Positions 1 through 9,091 of a DNA stretch of 64,000 bases are shown here, piece by piece (within the stretch, counting starts at the first letter, position 1; the number at the start of each line of letters is the position of its first letter). Under the pieces are notes generated by a model, which was not told the origin of the DNA, did not search any database, and saw nothing but the letters and a program-made list of their open reading frames with translations. The translations under genes were made by a program, and so were the position numbers. Source of the DNA: Bacillus_BE sp042263505 (lineage in GTDB: Bacteria; Bacillota; Bacilli; Bacillales; Cytobacillaceae); NCBI RefSeq assembly GCF_042263505.1, contig NZ_JBHKFI010000010.1, forward strand, positions 62,001 to 126,000, given 5' to 3'.

Positions 1-2
1 GC

Positions 3-614
3 TGTTACGAAATAAAAGGTAATTTTATCTTGTCTTGTTTGAGGTCAATGTCTGTTGAAAGTGCTTTTGAGGTGGTAGAAAAAGGGAAGAAATTCCTAGG
101 AAAAGGTGTAGTAGCAATTGACCTATGTGCATTAGAAGAAGAAGGTTTTTGTGAAAAATTCTCAGAACCAATCTCATTATCTAAAGAATATGGCTATAGA
201 GTCACGATTCATGCTGGTGAAACAGGGATAGGTAAAAACGTCCTAGAAGCTGTTGAATTGTTGGGTGCTGAAAGAATAGGACATGGAGTATTTATTAAAG
301 ATTGCCCTGAGGCTTATAGAAAAGTAAAAGAAAAACAGGTAGTGCTAGAAATGTGTCCAACAAGTAATATCCAAACAAAAGCTGTTCACCATTATTCGGA
401 ACATCCGATATATAAATTTCATAAAGATGGAATAAAAGTAACAATTAATACGGATAACAGAACAGTATCTGACACTACAATGTCAAAAGAAATCCATTTA
501 GTTATGAGAGAATTTAATCTAAGTGAAGAAGATTACCGACAAATATATTTAAATAGTGTAGAAGCATCTTTTGCCGACCAAGAAACTAAAAAATGGTGCT
601 TGGCACAATATTAA
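3..614 (+). CDS. add: Adenosine deaminase, C-terminal part (cut by window edge)
   Basis: This encodes the C-terminal two thirds of a purine adenosine deaminase, a TIM-barrel amidohydrolase that turns adenosine into inosine in the cytoplasm. The frame stays open back to base 3, so the gene starts before the window and is not truly truncated. Visible landmarks are HAGE (catalytic Glu), RIGHGV (metal/substrate His) and NTDN near the end, where most family members have a TDD-type metal ligand. About 203 residues are present, against roughly 330 for the family. The family call is firm; whether it prefers adenosine or adenine cannot be judged without the N-terminus. Confidence 0.88.
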   Translation, partial: CYEIKGNFILSCLRSMSVESAFEVVEKGKKFLGKGVVAIDLCALEEEGFCEKFSEPISLSKEYGYRVTIHAGETGIGKNVLEAVELLGAERIGHGVFIKDCPEAYRKVKEKQVVLEMCPTSNIQTKAVHHYSEHPIYKFHKDGIKVTINTDNRTVSDTTMSKEIHLVMREFNLSEEDYRQIYLNSVEASFADQETKKWCLAQY

Positions 615-698
615 AAGAAAATTACTTTTAGCAGCAAATTTTTTTATTAGTCTGTAGTCATTCTTTTTTTATTTTGAATGTTTAGAAAGAAGAAAGAA

Positions 699-908
699 AT
701 GAGAGTAGGAAAATGTATCATCAGGGAAATTGATGACGATATGCTCAAACTTGAGATGGAACTATTGTTACAATCTCATGAGAAATGTAAAGGAAAACTG
801 AAAGGGCAGCATAACTTTCAGGTTACTATGATGAAAGATATGGAAGATAAATTTGTCATGCATATAGAAGAGTTACAAAAATCTATTCAGTTAGTTGAGA
901 AAGTGTAA
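699..908 (+). CDS. Hypothetical small charged protein
   Basis: I do not recognise this protein of about 69 residues. The start at 699 is preferred over an in-frame ATG at 678 because a purine-rich stretch (GAAAGAAGAAAG) lies just before it. The product is hydrophilic and Lys/Glu-rich, with a probable helical C-terminal half and no membrane segment or signal peptide. It follows the adenosine deaminase gene by 84 bases on the same strand. It could be a remnant; coding status is uncertain. Confidence 0.4.
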   Translation: MRVGKCIIREIDDDMLKLEMELLLQSHEKCKGKLKGQHNFQVTMMKDMEDKFVMHIEELQKSIQLVEKV

Positions 909-1600
909 CTCGACTGCCAAGAAAATAAACTTTTATGTTAGCAGCCAGTTCTTAAAGGAAATGCACTTATGCTAAAGGAGGCTTTCCTTTAGGATTTGGC
1001 TACTGAAACGGAAGACTTTTTCTTATTCGAGTAACAGGTGAATTTAGTTTAAAAAGGAATGGTATAATTATCCTTAGTAGAAGCAGCGTGTTGAGGGAAT
1101 TTTATATTAATAATTGGATTGAGCTTACAAAATCTGAAGTAAAAATCGTATGGAAAAAGGGATATAAATTAATCATTTCACAAGTAAAAAGAAGTTATTG
1201 GATTAAGATTGATATTGCTTCTTTCTCTTATTATTTTTTGAACTAAAAAACTCCTTGAATTAGGACGCGTTAAAACAAGAACAGCAACGTCTGATGGCAG
1301 AGCAAAAGACCACAACAAGGAATATCGTAAGGCGAAAAAAGATAAATCGTATATTTACATTAAATGAACTCAATTCCCGGATTGATATCCCCCTTCCGTT
1401 TTCATCTGAAATCATGAATTCCATTCTCCATATCAAATTACCTTTCGAAACATATGTATACCTTTACAAACTTTAAAAATCCCTGCTATGTGTAGATCTG
1501 AAATACAGGGGAAGACATGATTCACCATTCTGAAAATAATCTACATTATCTAGGTTGTTATAATCATTGGTCTGAAGGGAGTGAAGTTTGAAGTTATAAG
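909..1600. other. Intergenic stretch with short doubtful reading frames
   Basis: No convincing gene is seen here. A TTG-started frame (about 1090-1245) and a 60-codon frame at 1294-1476 are open but lack a ribosome binding site and recognisable domains. The second continues upstream in frame to 1264 (a Gln/Glu-rich lead-in), so it may be the tail of a decayed gene. Confidence 0.4.
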
Positions 1601-2533
1601 TTATTGTACACCTTTTGACTTCACTTTAAAGTTCGCTCGAATAGCTTGAATATCTTTTAGGGGCGGCAAACCGAAAAGTCGTTTGTATTCGCGATTAAAT
1701 TGTGTCAAACTTTCATAGCCGACCTGAAAGGCAGCTCCGGTGACATTAACTCCGCCGCTTAAAAGGATTCTTCGTGCTTCTTGAAGCCTAAGTTGCTTCT
1801 GATATTGTATGGGGGTCAATGTGGTTACTACTTTGAATTTGTGATGTAAAGTGGAAACGCTCATGTTGCCAACACGGGCAATCTGATCCACCGTAAGCGA
1901 ACGCTCGAAATTAGATTTAACATAGTGGATTGCTTTACTGATACCTGAAGCTTCATGATGTAAGAGCATATTATTATAGAACATATCTCCATTTTCTCCA
2001 GTTAGAAGGTGATAGATGATCTCTCGTTTCATTGCTGGAGCGAGAAAGGCAGCAGCTTGAGAATCAGAGGAGAGATTAAGGAGCCTTTCAAGCACCAAAA
2101 GTACCTCAATTCCTATGTTCTCAACGAATACACCCTCTCTTAGTTTATTCTCTTCTCTTGGTTTAAAATTAGCTTCTAATGCGACGGATGCGATTTCTTC
2201 TGAAGTAAAAGCAATCCTAATAGCCGTATAAGGTGTTTCAGGCGAAGCTTTTGAAACCTGCCCCTTAATCGGCATGTCAATGCTTGAAGCAATATAGTTT
2301 CCTGCCCCGTATTCAATTGATTTTTCGCCTATAATCACTTTTTTATTGCCTTGGATTACGATACATATGGAAGGATTAAGAAATCCATATTCGACGACAG
2401 TAGGCTTAACCTCTCTTAGCAAAGAAAGAAAGGGAATGTTAGTCTCGAAGGTTCCATGGGTAATTGAAAACTGTGAAATTAAGTCTAGAAGACGATTCAG
2501 TACAGGTTTGGTTGCTATTGAATGGAAGATCAT
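1601..2533 (-). CDS. AraC-family transcriptional regulator (AraC_N type)
   Basis: A 310-residue cytoplasmic DNA-binding regulator. Residues about 20-170 match the cupin-like AraC_N domain; the last ~100 residues form the double helix-turn-helix of AraC/XylS proteins, with the typical SVSTLHHKFK and GYESLTQFNREYKR segments. The ATG at 2533 is supported by AAAGGA a few bases upstream. It is divergent from the dehydrogenase gene at 2712, with 178 bases between, a common arrangement when the regulator controls the enzyme gene. The ligand is unknown. The family is clear; control of the neighbour is inferred. Confidence 0.9.
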   Translation of the reverse strand: MIFHSIATKPVLNRLLDLISQFSITHGTFETNIPFLSLLREVKPTVVEYGFLNPSICIVIQGNKKVIIGEKSIEYGAGNYIASSIDMPIKGQVSKASPETPYTAIRIAFTSEEIASVALEANFKPREENKLREGVFVENIGIEVLLVLERLLNLSSDSQAAAFLAPAMKREIIYHLLTGENGDMFYNNMLLHHEASGISKAIHYVKSNFERSLTVDQIARVGNMSVSTLHHKFKVVTTLTPIQYQKQLRLQEARRILLSGGVNVTGAAFQVGYESLTQFNREYKRLFGLPPLKDIQAIRANFKVKSKGVQ

Positions 2534-2711
2534 CGTGTTTTCCTTTCTTGGATATCTCTTTTCCTTTTTTCGTATATAATCGTAGTTTTAGGCAATAAAT
2601 ATGTATAATCTAACTATATCCCAATTATAAATTAAATTAAAATGAAGTAAAGAAAGGCCATCTATATAAAGTTTATTATGGAAAAATTTCAGTAGTCTAG
2701 GAGATGATTAA

Positions 2712-3572
2712 ATGTCAAAAGTATGGTTAGTCACGGGTAGCGCCAACGGTTTGGGGCGGAACATCACGGAGACTGTGCTCGCTAAAGGTGATCGTATTGT
2801 TGCAACAGCCCGGAAGCCTGAACAACTGGCTGATCTAGTTGAACGATATGGCGATCAAATTCGTGTTGCATCTCTGGATGTGACTGACGAAAATGCGGCA
2901 AAGTCGGCCGTTAATACAGCACTAGACGCATTTGGGCAACTTGATGTTCTTGTAAACAACGCTGGATACGGCGATGTGCGACCATTTGAAGAAACAAGCC
3001 CCGAAGATTTCAAGAAGCTGGTAGATACTAACTTTTACGGAGTAGTTTATCTCACCAGGGCTGCTCTGCCAATAATGCGAAAGCAACGCAGCGGTCACAT
3101 CATTCAAATCTCATCAGTCGGTGGCCGCTTTGCTGTCGCAGGCGGCACCGGTTATCATGCAGCAAAGTGGGCAGTCGGAGGCTTTACCGAAGCGTTGGCG
3201 GAAGAAACTGCGCCATTTGGAGTCAAAGTTTGTGCTGTAGAGCCAGGATCGATGCGAACCAATTGGGGGAAACGGGCGACAGAAAATCGACCGAAATTCC
3301 AACTAGACTATGAGCCATCGGTCGGAGAAAAAATGCGTTCACTGGAGGATCATTGGGGGCAAGAGAATGGCGACCCTGACAAGGTGGCGCAGGTTATTCT
3401 GCAACTTGCCTATGCCGACGAGCTGCCGCCGCATCTACTGCTTGGCAGCGATGCAGTGTATATAAACAATCAAGCCGAAAAGAAGCGTGCAACTGACGCT
3501 GAACGCTGGCACGAGATAAGTGTATCGACAGATGTTGGCCCTTCCTTGTCAGTTATGGGGAAAGAAATCTGA
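2712..3572 (+). CDS. Short-chain dehydrogenase/reductase (classical SDR)
   Basis: A 286-residue NAD(P)-dependent oxidoreductase. The cofactor motif TGSANGLG is at residues 8-15, NNAGYG near 87 and the catalytic YHAAK near 149, preceded by the Ser of QISSVGG. The basic residues after beta-2 (ATARKPEQ) suggest NADP(H). The TAGGAG site eight bases upstream fixes the start. Base composition is clearly G+C-richer than the flanking DNA, suggesting horizontal transfer together with, or near, the second dehydrogenase at 4016. The substrate cannot be told from sequence; the AraC regulator upstream is the probable partner. Confidence 0.9.
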   Translation: MSKVWLVTGSANGLGRNITETVLAKGDRIVATARKPEQLADLVERYGDQIRVASLDVTDENAAKSAVNTALDAFGQLDVLVNNAGYGDVRPFEETSPEDFKKLVDTNFYGVVYLTRAALPIMRKQRSGHIIQISSVGGRFAVAGGTGYHAAKWAVGGFTEALAEETAPFGVKVCAVEPGSMRTNWGKRATENRPKFQLDYEPSVGEKMRSLEDHWGQENGDPDKVAQVILQLAYADELPPHLLLGSDAVYINNQAEKKRATDAERWHEISVSTDVGPSLSVMGKEI

Positions 3573-3590
3573 GGTTGCGACTAGCTATGT

Positions 3591-3621
3591 GACAAGCCCC
3601 CCTTACTAAAGGGGGCTTGTC
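3591..3621 (+). terminator. Hairpin after SDR gene
   Basis: GACAAGCCCCC and GGGGGCTTGTC form an 11-bp stem with a 9-nt loop, 19 bases after the dehydrogenase stop codon. The U-tract is poor, so it may act as a weak terminator or an mRNA 3' stabiliser. Confidence 0.55.
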
Positions 3622-4015
3622 AAAACAAGATGGGGAAAACGCCTTTCAAGCTCCTGAAGGTACACCTGATACTTATTCTATTGCTCCATCCACCGGAACT
3701 TTGAAGGACATATGTAGGAGTACCATCACATGCCCATCAAGCTATAAAAGGTTCTCCATTATAGCTAGTACCACCTGACCATTTCATTTCTTCCACTCGG
3801 AAATACTCTAAAAGACCACGAACTGATCCTGATCTTCTCCAGCTTCTAAAAAAACACGAAAAAAGGCTACGATGAGATATTCATCATAGCCAGTGACCCG
3901 GAAAGGTCGTGAAAGTTTTTTGTGTATAATCGTCTTTTTACTGTTAAATTTCGAACTGTGTATGGATTCGCTTTATGAAGATAAGCTCCAAATCAGCGAG
4001 CCTGCGTCTACCTCA
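3622..4015. other. Intergenic DNA with a minus-strand terminator
   Basis: No complete gene is visible. On the minus strand a broken frame across about 3650-3830 reads like decayed coding sequence of unknown identity. A hairpin near 3866-3892 (GGCTA-GATGA / TCATC-TAGCC) is followed on the minus strand by a run of T residues and would end transcription of the dehydrogenase gene at 4016-4828. Confidence 0.5.
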
Positions 4016-4828
4016 TTAATCCGCTTCAGCTGTTCGCTCTACCCACGCATTGACCTCTTCAAGACGTTTGGTATAAGCCTCGCGAATGGTATACGCGGCT
4101 TGGGAGCCGACCGGCAAACGAAGCGGCGGATTATCACTGTTAATGACGGAAATGATGAATTGAACCGCTTTGACAGGATCACCAATCTTTATGTTCGACA
4201 TGCCCTTATCGTAGGCGTCATAAAGTGGCGCATATTCTGGCTTCTTCTCGGTCTGATCCATTGAGTGTCCAAAAAAATCGGTTGCGTATACGGAAGGCTC
4301 CACAATTGTCGTCTTGATTCCGAAGCCAGCGAACTCCTGCGCGAATGCTTCGGAGAAGCCTTCCACTGCGAACTTGGTTGCGGCGTAAACGCTATACGGC
4401 GGCATGGACCAAGTTCCGAAGAAGGACGATAAATTAACGTAATGACCTGAGCCCTGGCGCTTGAACACAGGGAGTGTCTCCTGAATCACGTCCAGTATGC
4501 CAAACACATTCACGTCGAATTGCTTCCGGATTTGCTCGTCCGTATACTCCTCCAACATGCCAAACAATCCATATCCGGCATTATTTACGACAATGTCAAT
4601 TTTTCCGAATGTATCGACCGCTTCTTGGACGATCGACCGAATTTGTTCCTTATTGGTGACGTCAAGTTGAGCGAGATGGACCCGGTCCGGTGCTAGACGT
4701 TTAAAATCTTCAATGGCGTCAAGTCTTCGAGCCGTCGCGACAACCTTGTCTCCGGACTGAAGCAACTGCTCGACAAACTGCCGTCCGAATCCGGTCGAAG
4801 TTCCTGTAATAAACCAAACTTTGCTCAT
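4016..4828 (-). CDS. Short-chain dehydrogenase/reductase (classical SDR)
   Basis: A 270-residue SDR with TGTSTGFG at the N-terminus, NNAGYG near residue 85 and the active-site YAATK after NLSS. The start is placed at 4828 (MSKVWFITG) because AAAGGAG lies ten bases upstream; the ATG nine bases earlier would sit on top of that site. It belongs to the group often annotated as oxidoreductase/retinol dehydrogenase-like SDRs. Like the SDR at 2712 it is G+C-rich relative to the window. A TetR regulator gene follows upstream on the same strand, and a palindrome related to that gene's promoter sites lies between them. Confidence 0.9.
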   Translation of the reverse strand: MSKVWFITGTSTGFGRQFVEQLLQSGDKVVATARRLDAIEDFKRLAPDRVHLAQLDVTNKEQIRSIVQEAVDTFGKIDIVVNNAGYGLFGMLEEYTDEQIRKQFDVNVFGILDVIQETLPVFKRQGSGHYVNLSSFFGTWSMPPYSVYAATKFAVEGFSEAFAQEFAGFGIKTTIVEPSVYATDFFGHSMDQTEKKPEYAPLYDAYDKGMSNIKIGDPVKAVQFIISVINSDNPPLRLPVGSQAAYTIREAYTKRLEEVNAWVERTAEAD

Positions 4829-5092
4829 CGTAATCATTCTCCTTTAAATAATTTTGTTCTCTTAAGCCTTCCGATTAGTACTTCCCATTCACTGAATTCT
4901 GCATACCGATAGGGTAGCGCCCCGAGTCTGTTGATCGTCCGATTCAAACTCATATTAACCACTACACTTTTGGGTTGCAGCATCGCGAGATAACGTAGTC
5001 CAGCTACTGTAAGCTCGCTAAACAAACATTTGCTCAGGTCCAGACCTGATTATCCGCTTTGATGACGCTTTAAATTCCGAATCGTTTTTTTT

Positions 5093-5106
5093 GGGAACGA
5101 TCGTTC
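5093..5106. promoter_or_regulatory. Candidate TetR operator upstream of the SDR gene
   Basis: GGGAACGATCGTTC contains the perfect palindrome GAACGATCGTTC. The same half-site GGGAACGATC occurs twice, in inverted orientation, at the promoter of the neighbouring tetR gene, so this is most likely the operator through which that regulator controls the SDR gene at 4016-4828. Confidence 0.65.
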
Positions 5107-5134
5107 TATTATGGGTATAAAAAAGTTGTTCCGG

Positions 5135-5713
5135 TTAGAAATCAAGCATTGCCATAGTGAAATCGGCGATACGGTGAAGTTTCTCTTTGTCGGCCGAGGT
5201 CCGGGCAAGTACCCGAAGTCCTAACATCGTGTTGTGAATATTCTCTGCGAGTTCGACTGGATGACGGATAGTCTTGAAATCTCCATTCTCCTGTCCTCTG
5301 CGGATAAGATCGGTAAGAAGTTGCTCGATTTTGTCAAAGCTTTCACCAGCCTTGAAATCCACTTCGGAATCCCAGGGAGCAAGTTCCACCGCCATATTAA
5401 CAAATAGGCATCCCGAAGGCTTCTCTTCGTATCCTTCAATCATATAGTCAAACAGAAAACGCAGGGCTTGTTTTGGGTTATCGGCGTGTGCGATGCCAGC
5501 TTGAAAATGCTCGCTCAACATCTTATCGTAGCGCTCGATCACCTTCAGAAACAATTGATGTTTGTTGCCGAATGTGTCATACAGGCTTCTTCGATGGATA
5601 CCCAAACGCTCAACCAGATCGTTTAAGGATGTCTTCTCGTAACCTTGTTCCCAGAACAACCGCATCGCCTTTAACAGTACCTCATCCTCATCAAATTCCT
5701 TTACTCTGGGCAT
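5135..5713 (-). CDS. TetR/AcrR-family transcriptional regulator
   Basis: A 192-residue repressor-type protein. The N-terminal ~50 residues hold the TetR helix-turn-helix (TSLNDLVERLGIHRRSLYDTFGNKHQLF), followed by a ligand-binding domain of the kind found in YezE/AcrR-like regulators of oxidoreductases. AAAGGAGG lies upstream of the ATG at 5713. It is transcribed in the same direction as the SDR gene at 4016 and very probably represses both that gene and itself, as shared operator half-sites indicate. The inducer is unknown. Confidence 0.9.
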   Translation of the reverse strand: MPRVKEFDEDEVLLKAMRLFWEQGYEKTSLNDLVERLGIHRRSLYDTFGNKHQLFLKVIERYDKMLSEHFQAGIAHADNPKQALRFLFDYMIEGYEEKPSGCLFVNMAVELAPWDSEVDFKAGESFDKIEQLLTDLIRRGQENGDFKTIRHPVELAENIHNTMLGLRVLARTSADKEKLHRIADFTMAMLDF

Positions 5714-5737
5714 TTCTCCCTGCCTCCTTTGAAAACA

Positions 5738-5790
5738 AACATAACATATTGGGAACGATCAGTAAAGAATTATTTTTATCGATCGTTCCC
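5738..5790 (-). promoter_or_regulatory. tetR promoter with paired inverted operator half-sites
   Basis: On the minus strand TTTACT (5766-5761) and TATGTT (5743-5738) are spaced 17 bases apart. GGGAACGATC at 5751-5760 lies in the spacer and its inverted copy GATCGTTCCC at 5781-5790 lies just upstream of -35, consistent with autorepression. Confidence 0.65.
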
Positions 5791-5971
5791 GTATTCGAAT
5801 TTTCTTTCTGTCTTTTGTGAGTTTTCTCTACTAGGGCCCTCAAATCATATTCTTATAAGATATGACCGTTGCGATGGTTGTTCGGCTAGGATGCGAAAAA
5901 ATCTGACCCAGGTTGAGATACGTATAAACTTCGAAAAATGGGTATAAAAAACGGGTATTAAGGAAACTGTA

Positions 5972-7591
5972 ATGTATAAACTTTTTCCAATTATGGATGA
6001 AAAGGGGACGGGCTCCATGGAATTGTTTGGGAGGAAAACAAGGAAAAATTCTAAACACACCAAATACGCAAACAAAATACTGAATCAAAACTCAAGTCAC
6101 AAGGAATTAATATCCACCAGCCTTGAGCAGAATCTTCAAGAAATCATGAACACCTATGGACATAGTACTGATCTTGTCGTTAGGAGATTAGAATTCGGAA
6201 AAGATGGAACTATCCCTATTGGATTGATCTATATAGATGGGCTTACTGATTCGAAGGACATTTTGGAAGCACTGATGCAGGATCTATTTCAAGTGTATTC
6301 ACTTGAGGCAACGAATCAACAAGATCCCCTTAGCTTTATAAAAGACCGTGTTCTTTCGATCGGGCAAGTAAAAGAAGCTAATGCTTTTGAAACACTGTAT
6401 AAAGCTATTGCATCGGGAGATACCGTGATTTTATTAGACGGGAACTCTAATGGTTTAATCTCAAGTAATAAAAATTGGAAAGAAAGAAGTATAACGGAAC
6501 CTGCTACACAAACTGTGATCCGGGGACCAAGAGAAGGGTTTACGGAGACGATGCGTACGAATACTTCGCTTTTACGGCGAAAAATAAAAGACCCGAATCT
6601 CCACCTCGAAAACAAAACCATTGGTCGAGTCACGCAGACCGATGTTTCGATTATGTACATAAAAGGAATCGTAAATGAGAAGGTACTGCAGGAAGTTAGG
6701 GACAGACTTGATCAAATAAAAATCGATGGAATCCTCGAAAGCGGATATATCGAGGAACTGATTCAAGATGCAAAATTCTCGCCGTTTCCTACGATATACA
6801 ACACGGAACGACCTGATACGGTAGCTGCTGGGCTATTGGAAGGGAGGGTAGCAATCCTTGTGGATGGTACCCCCTTCGTCCTCCTGGTGCCGCATTTGTT
6901 CTCACAATTTTTTCATTCAAGCGAAGATTATTACCAACGTGCAGACTTTGTAACGCTGATTCGAATTATTCGTTATATTGGATTATTTATCGCCTTACTT
7001 GCACCGTCCCTTTACATAGCCATTACCACTTTTCACCAAGAACTATTACCGACTGCATTGCTGATCGGATTGGCCGCTCAACGGGAAGGAGTTCCATTTC
7101 CTGCGTTTGTTGAAGCACTGGCAATGGAAGTTACCTTTGAAATTCTACGGGAAGCTGGCGTAAGGATGCCTAAAGCGATCGGACAATCCATATCGATCGT
7201 TGGAACGCTGGTCATTGGTCAGGCAGCCGTCGAGGCAGGGTTAGTATCGGCCGCTATGGTCATTATTGTATCGATCACAGCCATTTCCAATTTCATAATT
7301 CCTGCGTTTAATTTGGCGATTTCTGTACGGATGTTACGTTTTGGATTCATGGGACTTGCTGCTTCCTTTGGACTTTACGGGATCTTTATCGGTTTAGTCG
7401 CCCTTGTACTACACCTGTGCAGTCTGCGTTCCTTTGGCATGCCTTACATGGCTCCTTTTGCTCCATTCATTTTACAAGAGCAAAAGGATACGATTTTCCG
7501 TTTGCCTCAGTGGGCATTGCTTACCCGTCCGCAAATAATCAGTAAAAATAATGTCGTTCGAGAACAGCCCCCGAAATCGACGCAAGGCTAG
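5972..7591 (+). CDS. Spore germination protein, GerA (A subunit) family
   Basis: A 539-residue A subunit of a nutrient germinant receptor in the spore inner membrane. A hydrophilic N-terminal half (about 1-300) is followed by several membrane helices from about residue 320 to 490 and a short polar tail, as in GerAA/GerKA. AAGGAAAC precedes the ATG at 5972; in-frame ATGs at 5996 and 6017 are alternatives, the last with AAAGGGGA upstream. It is the first gene of a four-gene operon (A-C-D-B). By analogy the operon would be expressed in the forespore under sigma G, although no convincing sigma-G promoter was found by eye. The germinant cannot be predicted. Confidence 0.93.
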   Translation: MYKLFPIMDEKGTGSMELFGRKTRKNSKHTKYANKILNQNSSHKELISTSLEQNLQEIMNTYGHSTDLVVRRLEFGKDGTIPIGLIYIDGLTDSKDILEALMQDLFQVYSLEATNQQDPLSFIKDRVLSIGQVKEANAFETLYKAIASGDTVILLDGNSNGLISSNKNWKERSITEPATQTVIRGPREGFTETMRTNTSLLRRKIKDPNLHLENKTIGRVTQTDVSIMYIKGIVNEKVLQEVRDRLDQIKIDGILESGYIEELIQDAKFSPFPTIYNTERPDTVAAGLLEGRVAILVDGTPFVLLVPHLFSQFFHSSEDYYQRADFVTLIRIIRYIGLFIALLAPSLYIAITTFHQELLPTALLIGLAAQREGVPFPAFVEALAMEVTFEILREAGVRMPKAIGQSISIVGTLVIGQAAVEAGLVSAAMVIIVSITAISNFIIPAFNLAISVRMLRFGFMGLAASFGLYGIFIGLVALVLHLCSLRSFGMPYMAPFAPFILQEQKDTIFRLPQWALLTRPQIISKNNVVREQPPKSTQG

Positions 7592-7636
7592 GATGTGTAG
7601 GTGTAAGGATATAGGCTGGAAAGGGGAGGGGCACCA

Positions 7637-8842
7637 ATGAAACAAAAAATACTTATTTCCATTTTGTTTTGTTTCCTATTTATGCTCACCGGTTGCTGGA
7701 ACCGAAAAGAATTAAACGACATTGCGATCACGGTAGCGCTCGGAATTGATCAAAGCGAAGATCAATATTCAATCTCAGCCCAAATTGTGAACCCAAGCGA
7801 GATCGCCGCCAAAGTCGCTGGTGGTAAGGGGGCGCCGGTAGTTACCTATACCGCAAGAGGAGATACGGTATTCGAAGCTCTTCGAAAAATGACAAAAAAA
7901 GCACCAAGAAAAATATATCTATCCCACCTCAGGCTCATAGTCTTAGGGGAGGATTTTGCAAATGAGGTAGGTATAGGGAAAGCGTTAGACTTTTTATCTA
8001 GGGATCATGAGATACGGACGGATTTTGCACTTTTAGTAGCTAAAGGAGTAAGTGCAGAAAAAGTACTGCAGGTCTATACCATCCCCCAAGAGATCATCCC
8101 TTCCAATAAAATATTTAAGTCCTTGGAGACATCGGAGAAAGCTTGGGCAGCTACAGCGATCGTAACGCTAGATGAAGTCATATCCGATATCGTCAGTGAA
8201 GGAAAGCAGCCCGCCATAACCGGTATTGAGCTTACAGGAGAGAAAGAGAAAGAAGAAGTGCAAACCAAGAAAAATGTCGATAAAATTTCACCAATTTCAA
8301 GTCCCCAGATTGCGGATGTGGCTATTTTTAAAAAGGATAAGCTGGTTGGTTGGTTAAACGAAGAAGAAAGTAAAGGATTTCAATATATAATGGGTAATGT
8401 AAAAAGTACGGTTGGTCATGTTTCTTGCCCTGACGGGGGGAAAGTGGCCCTCGAAATAATTCGAACAAAGTCCGAAATAACGGGTAACGTAATCAACGGA
8501 AAACCGATTGCAAATGTCAAGATTCGAATTGAAGCGAACGTGGGAGATGTCGAATGCGATATCGACTTATCAAAAACTGAAAATATATATAAATTAGATA
8601 AGCTGGCAGAAGAAAAGGTAAAAGGTAAAATGGAAGACGCAGTAAAGAAAGCAAAGCAATATAGAACTGATATTTTTGGTTTCGGTGAAGCCATCCATCG
8701 GTCGAACCCTAAAGCTTGGAAAGAAATGAAAGACGATTGGAATGAAAAATTTGCGGACCTGCAGGTGAATATTAAAGTTGATCATAAGCTTCGTAGTTTA
8801 GGAACCATAACTAAATCATTTCAAGATAAACTAAAGGAGTAG
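7637..8842 (+). CDS. Ger(x)C-family spore germination lipoprotein (C subunit)
   Basis: A 401-residue lipoprotein C subunit of the germinant receptor. The signal peptide ends in the lipobox LTGC, with the lipidated Cys near residue 20, followed by the conserved WNRKELND start typical of GerAC/GerKC. The remainder is hydrophilic with a characteristic C-terminal domain. A GGAGGGG ribosome binding site precedes the ATG. It lies 45 bases after the A-subunit gene and 5 bases before a small membrane gene. The subunits act together on the outer face of the inner spore membrane. Confidence 0.93.
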   Translation: MKQKILISILFCFLFMLTGCWNRKELNDIAITVALGIDQSEDQYSISAQIVNPSEIAAKVAGGKGAPVVTYTARGDTVFEALRKMTKKAPRKIYLSHLRLIVLGEDFANEVGIGKALDFLSRDHEIRTDFALLVAKGVSAEKVLQVYTIPQEIIPSNKIFKSLETSEKAWAATAIVTLDEVISDIVSEGKQPAITGIELTGEKEKEEVQTKKNVDKISPISSPQIADVAIFKKDKLVGWLNEEESKGFQYIMGNVKSTVGHVSCPDGGKVALEIIRTKSEITGNVINGKPIANVKIRIEANVGDVECDIDLSKTENIYKLDKLAEEKVKGKMEDAVKKAKQYRTDIFGFGEAIHRSNPKAWKEMKDDWNEKFADLQVNIKVDHKLRSLGTITKSFQDKLKE

Positions 8843-8847
8843 ATCTC

Positions 8848-9078
8848 ATGTGGGCAATTGTAAGCATACTTACTGCAGGAATGATCGCATGGATTGAAAT
8901 ACCCTCCCTTCTAAAAAAAAAGCTAATAAAGGAGTTATGGGTATTCTCCGTTTTGCTGCTTATTGGGGTGGGGTTAATTATTAGCCAATCCTTGCAATTG
9001 AATATCCCAAATCCACTGGATTGGATAACCGTAGTTTTTAAACCATTGAACGATGCCATATTCGGAATTTTAAAATGA
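8848..9078 (+). CDS. Small two-helix membrane protein of the ger operon (D-type subunit)
   Basis: A 76-residue protein with two predicted membrane helices (about residues 2-20 and 32-50) lying between the C and B genes, with the start five bases after the C-gene stop. Small D subunits with two helices are known in several Bacillus ger operons, where they modulate receptor function. The call rests on position, size and hydropathy rather than a sequence motif. Confidence 0.75.
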   Translation: MWAIVSILTAGMIAWIEIPSLLKKKLIKELWVFSVLLLIGVGLIISQSLQLNIPNPLDWITVVFKPLNDAIFGILK

Positions 9079-9091
9079 AAGGCGAGAGGTT

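Noticed and set aside
5095..5106. GAACGATCGTTC as a LexA box
   Set aside because: It fits the LexA consensus at only 11 of 14 positions, and its half-sites recur at the adjacent t etR promoter, so a TetR operator is the better reading.
5821..5971. Sigma-G promoter before the ger operon
   Set aside because: No pair matching both -35 and -10 sigma-G boxes at the right spacing was found by eye.
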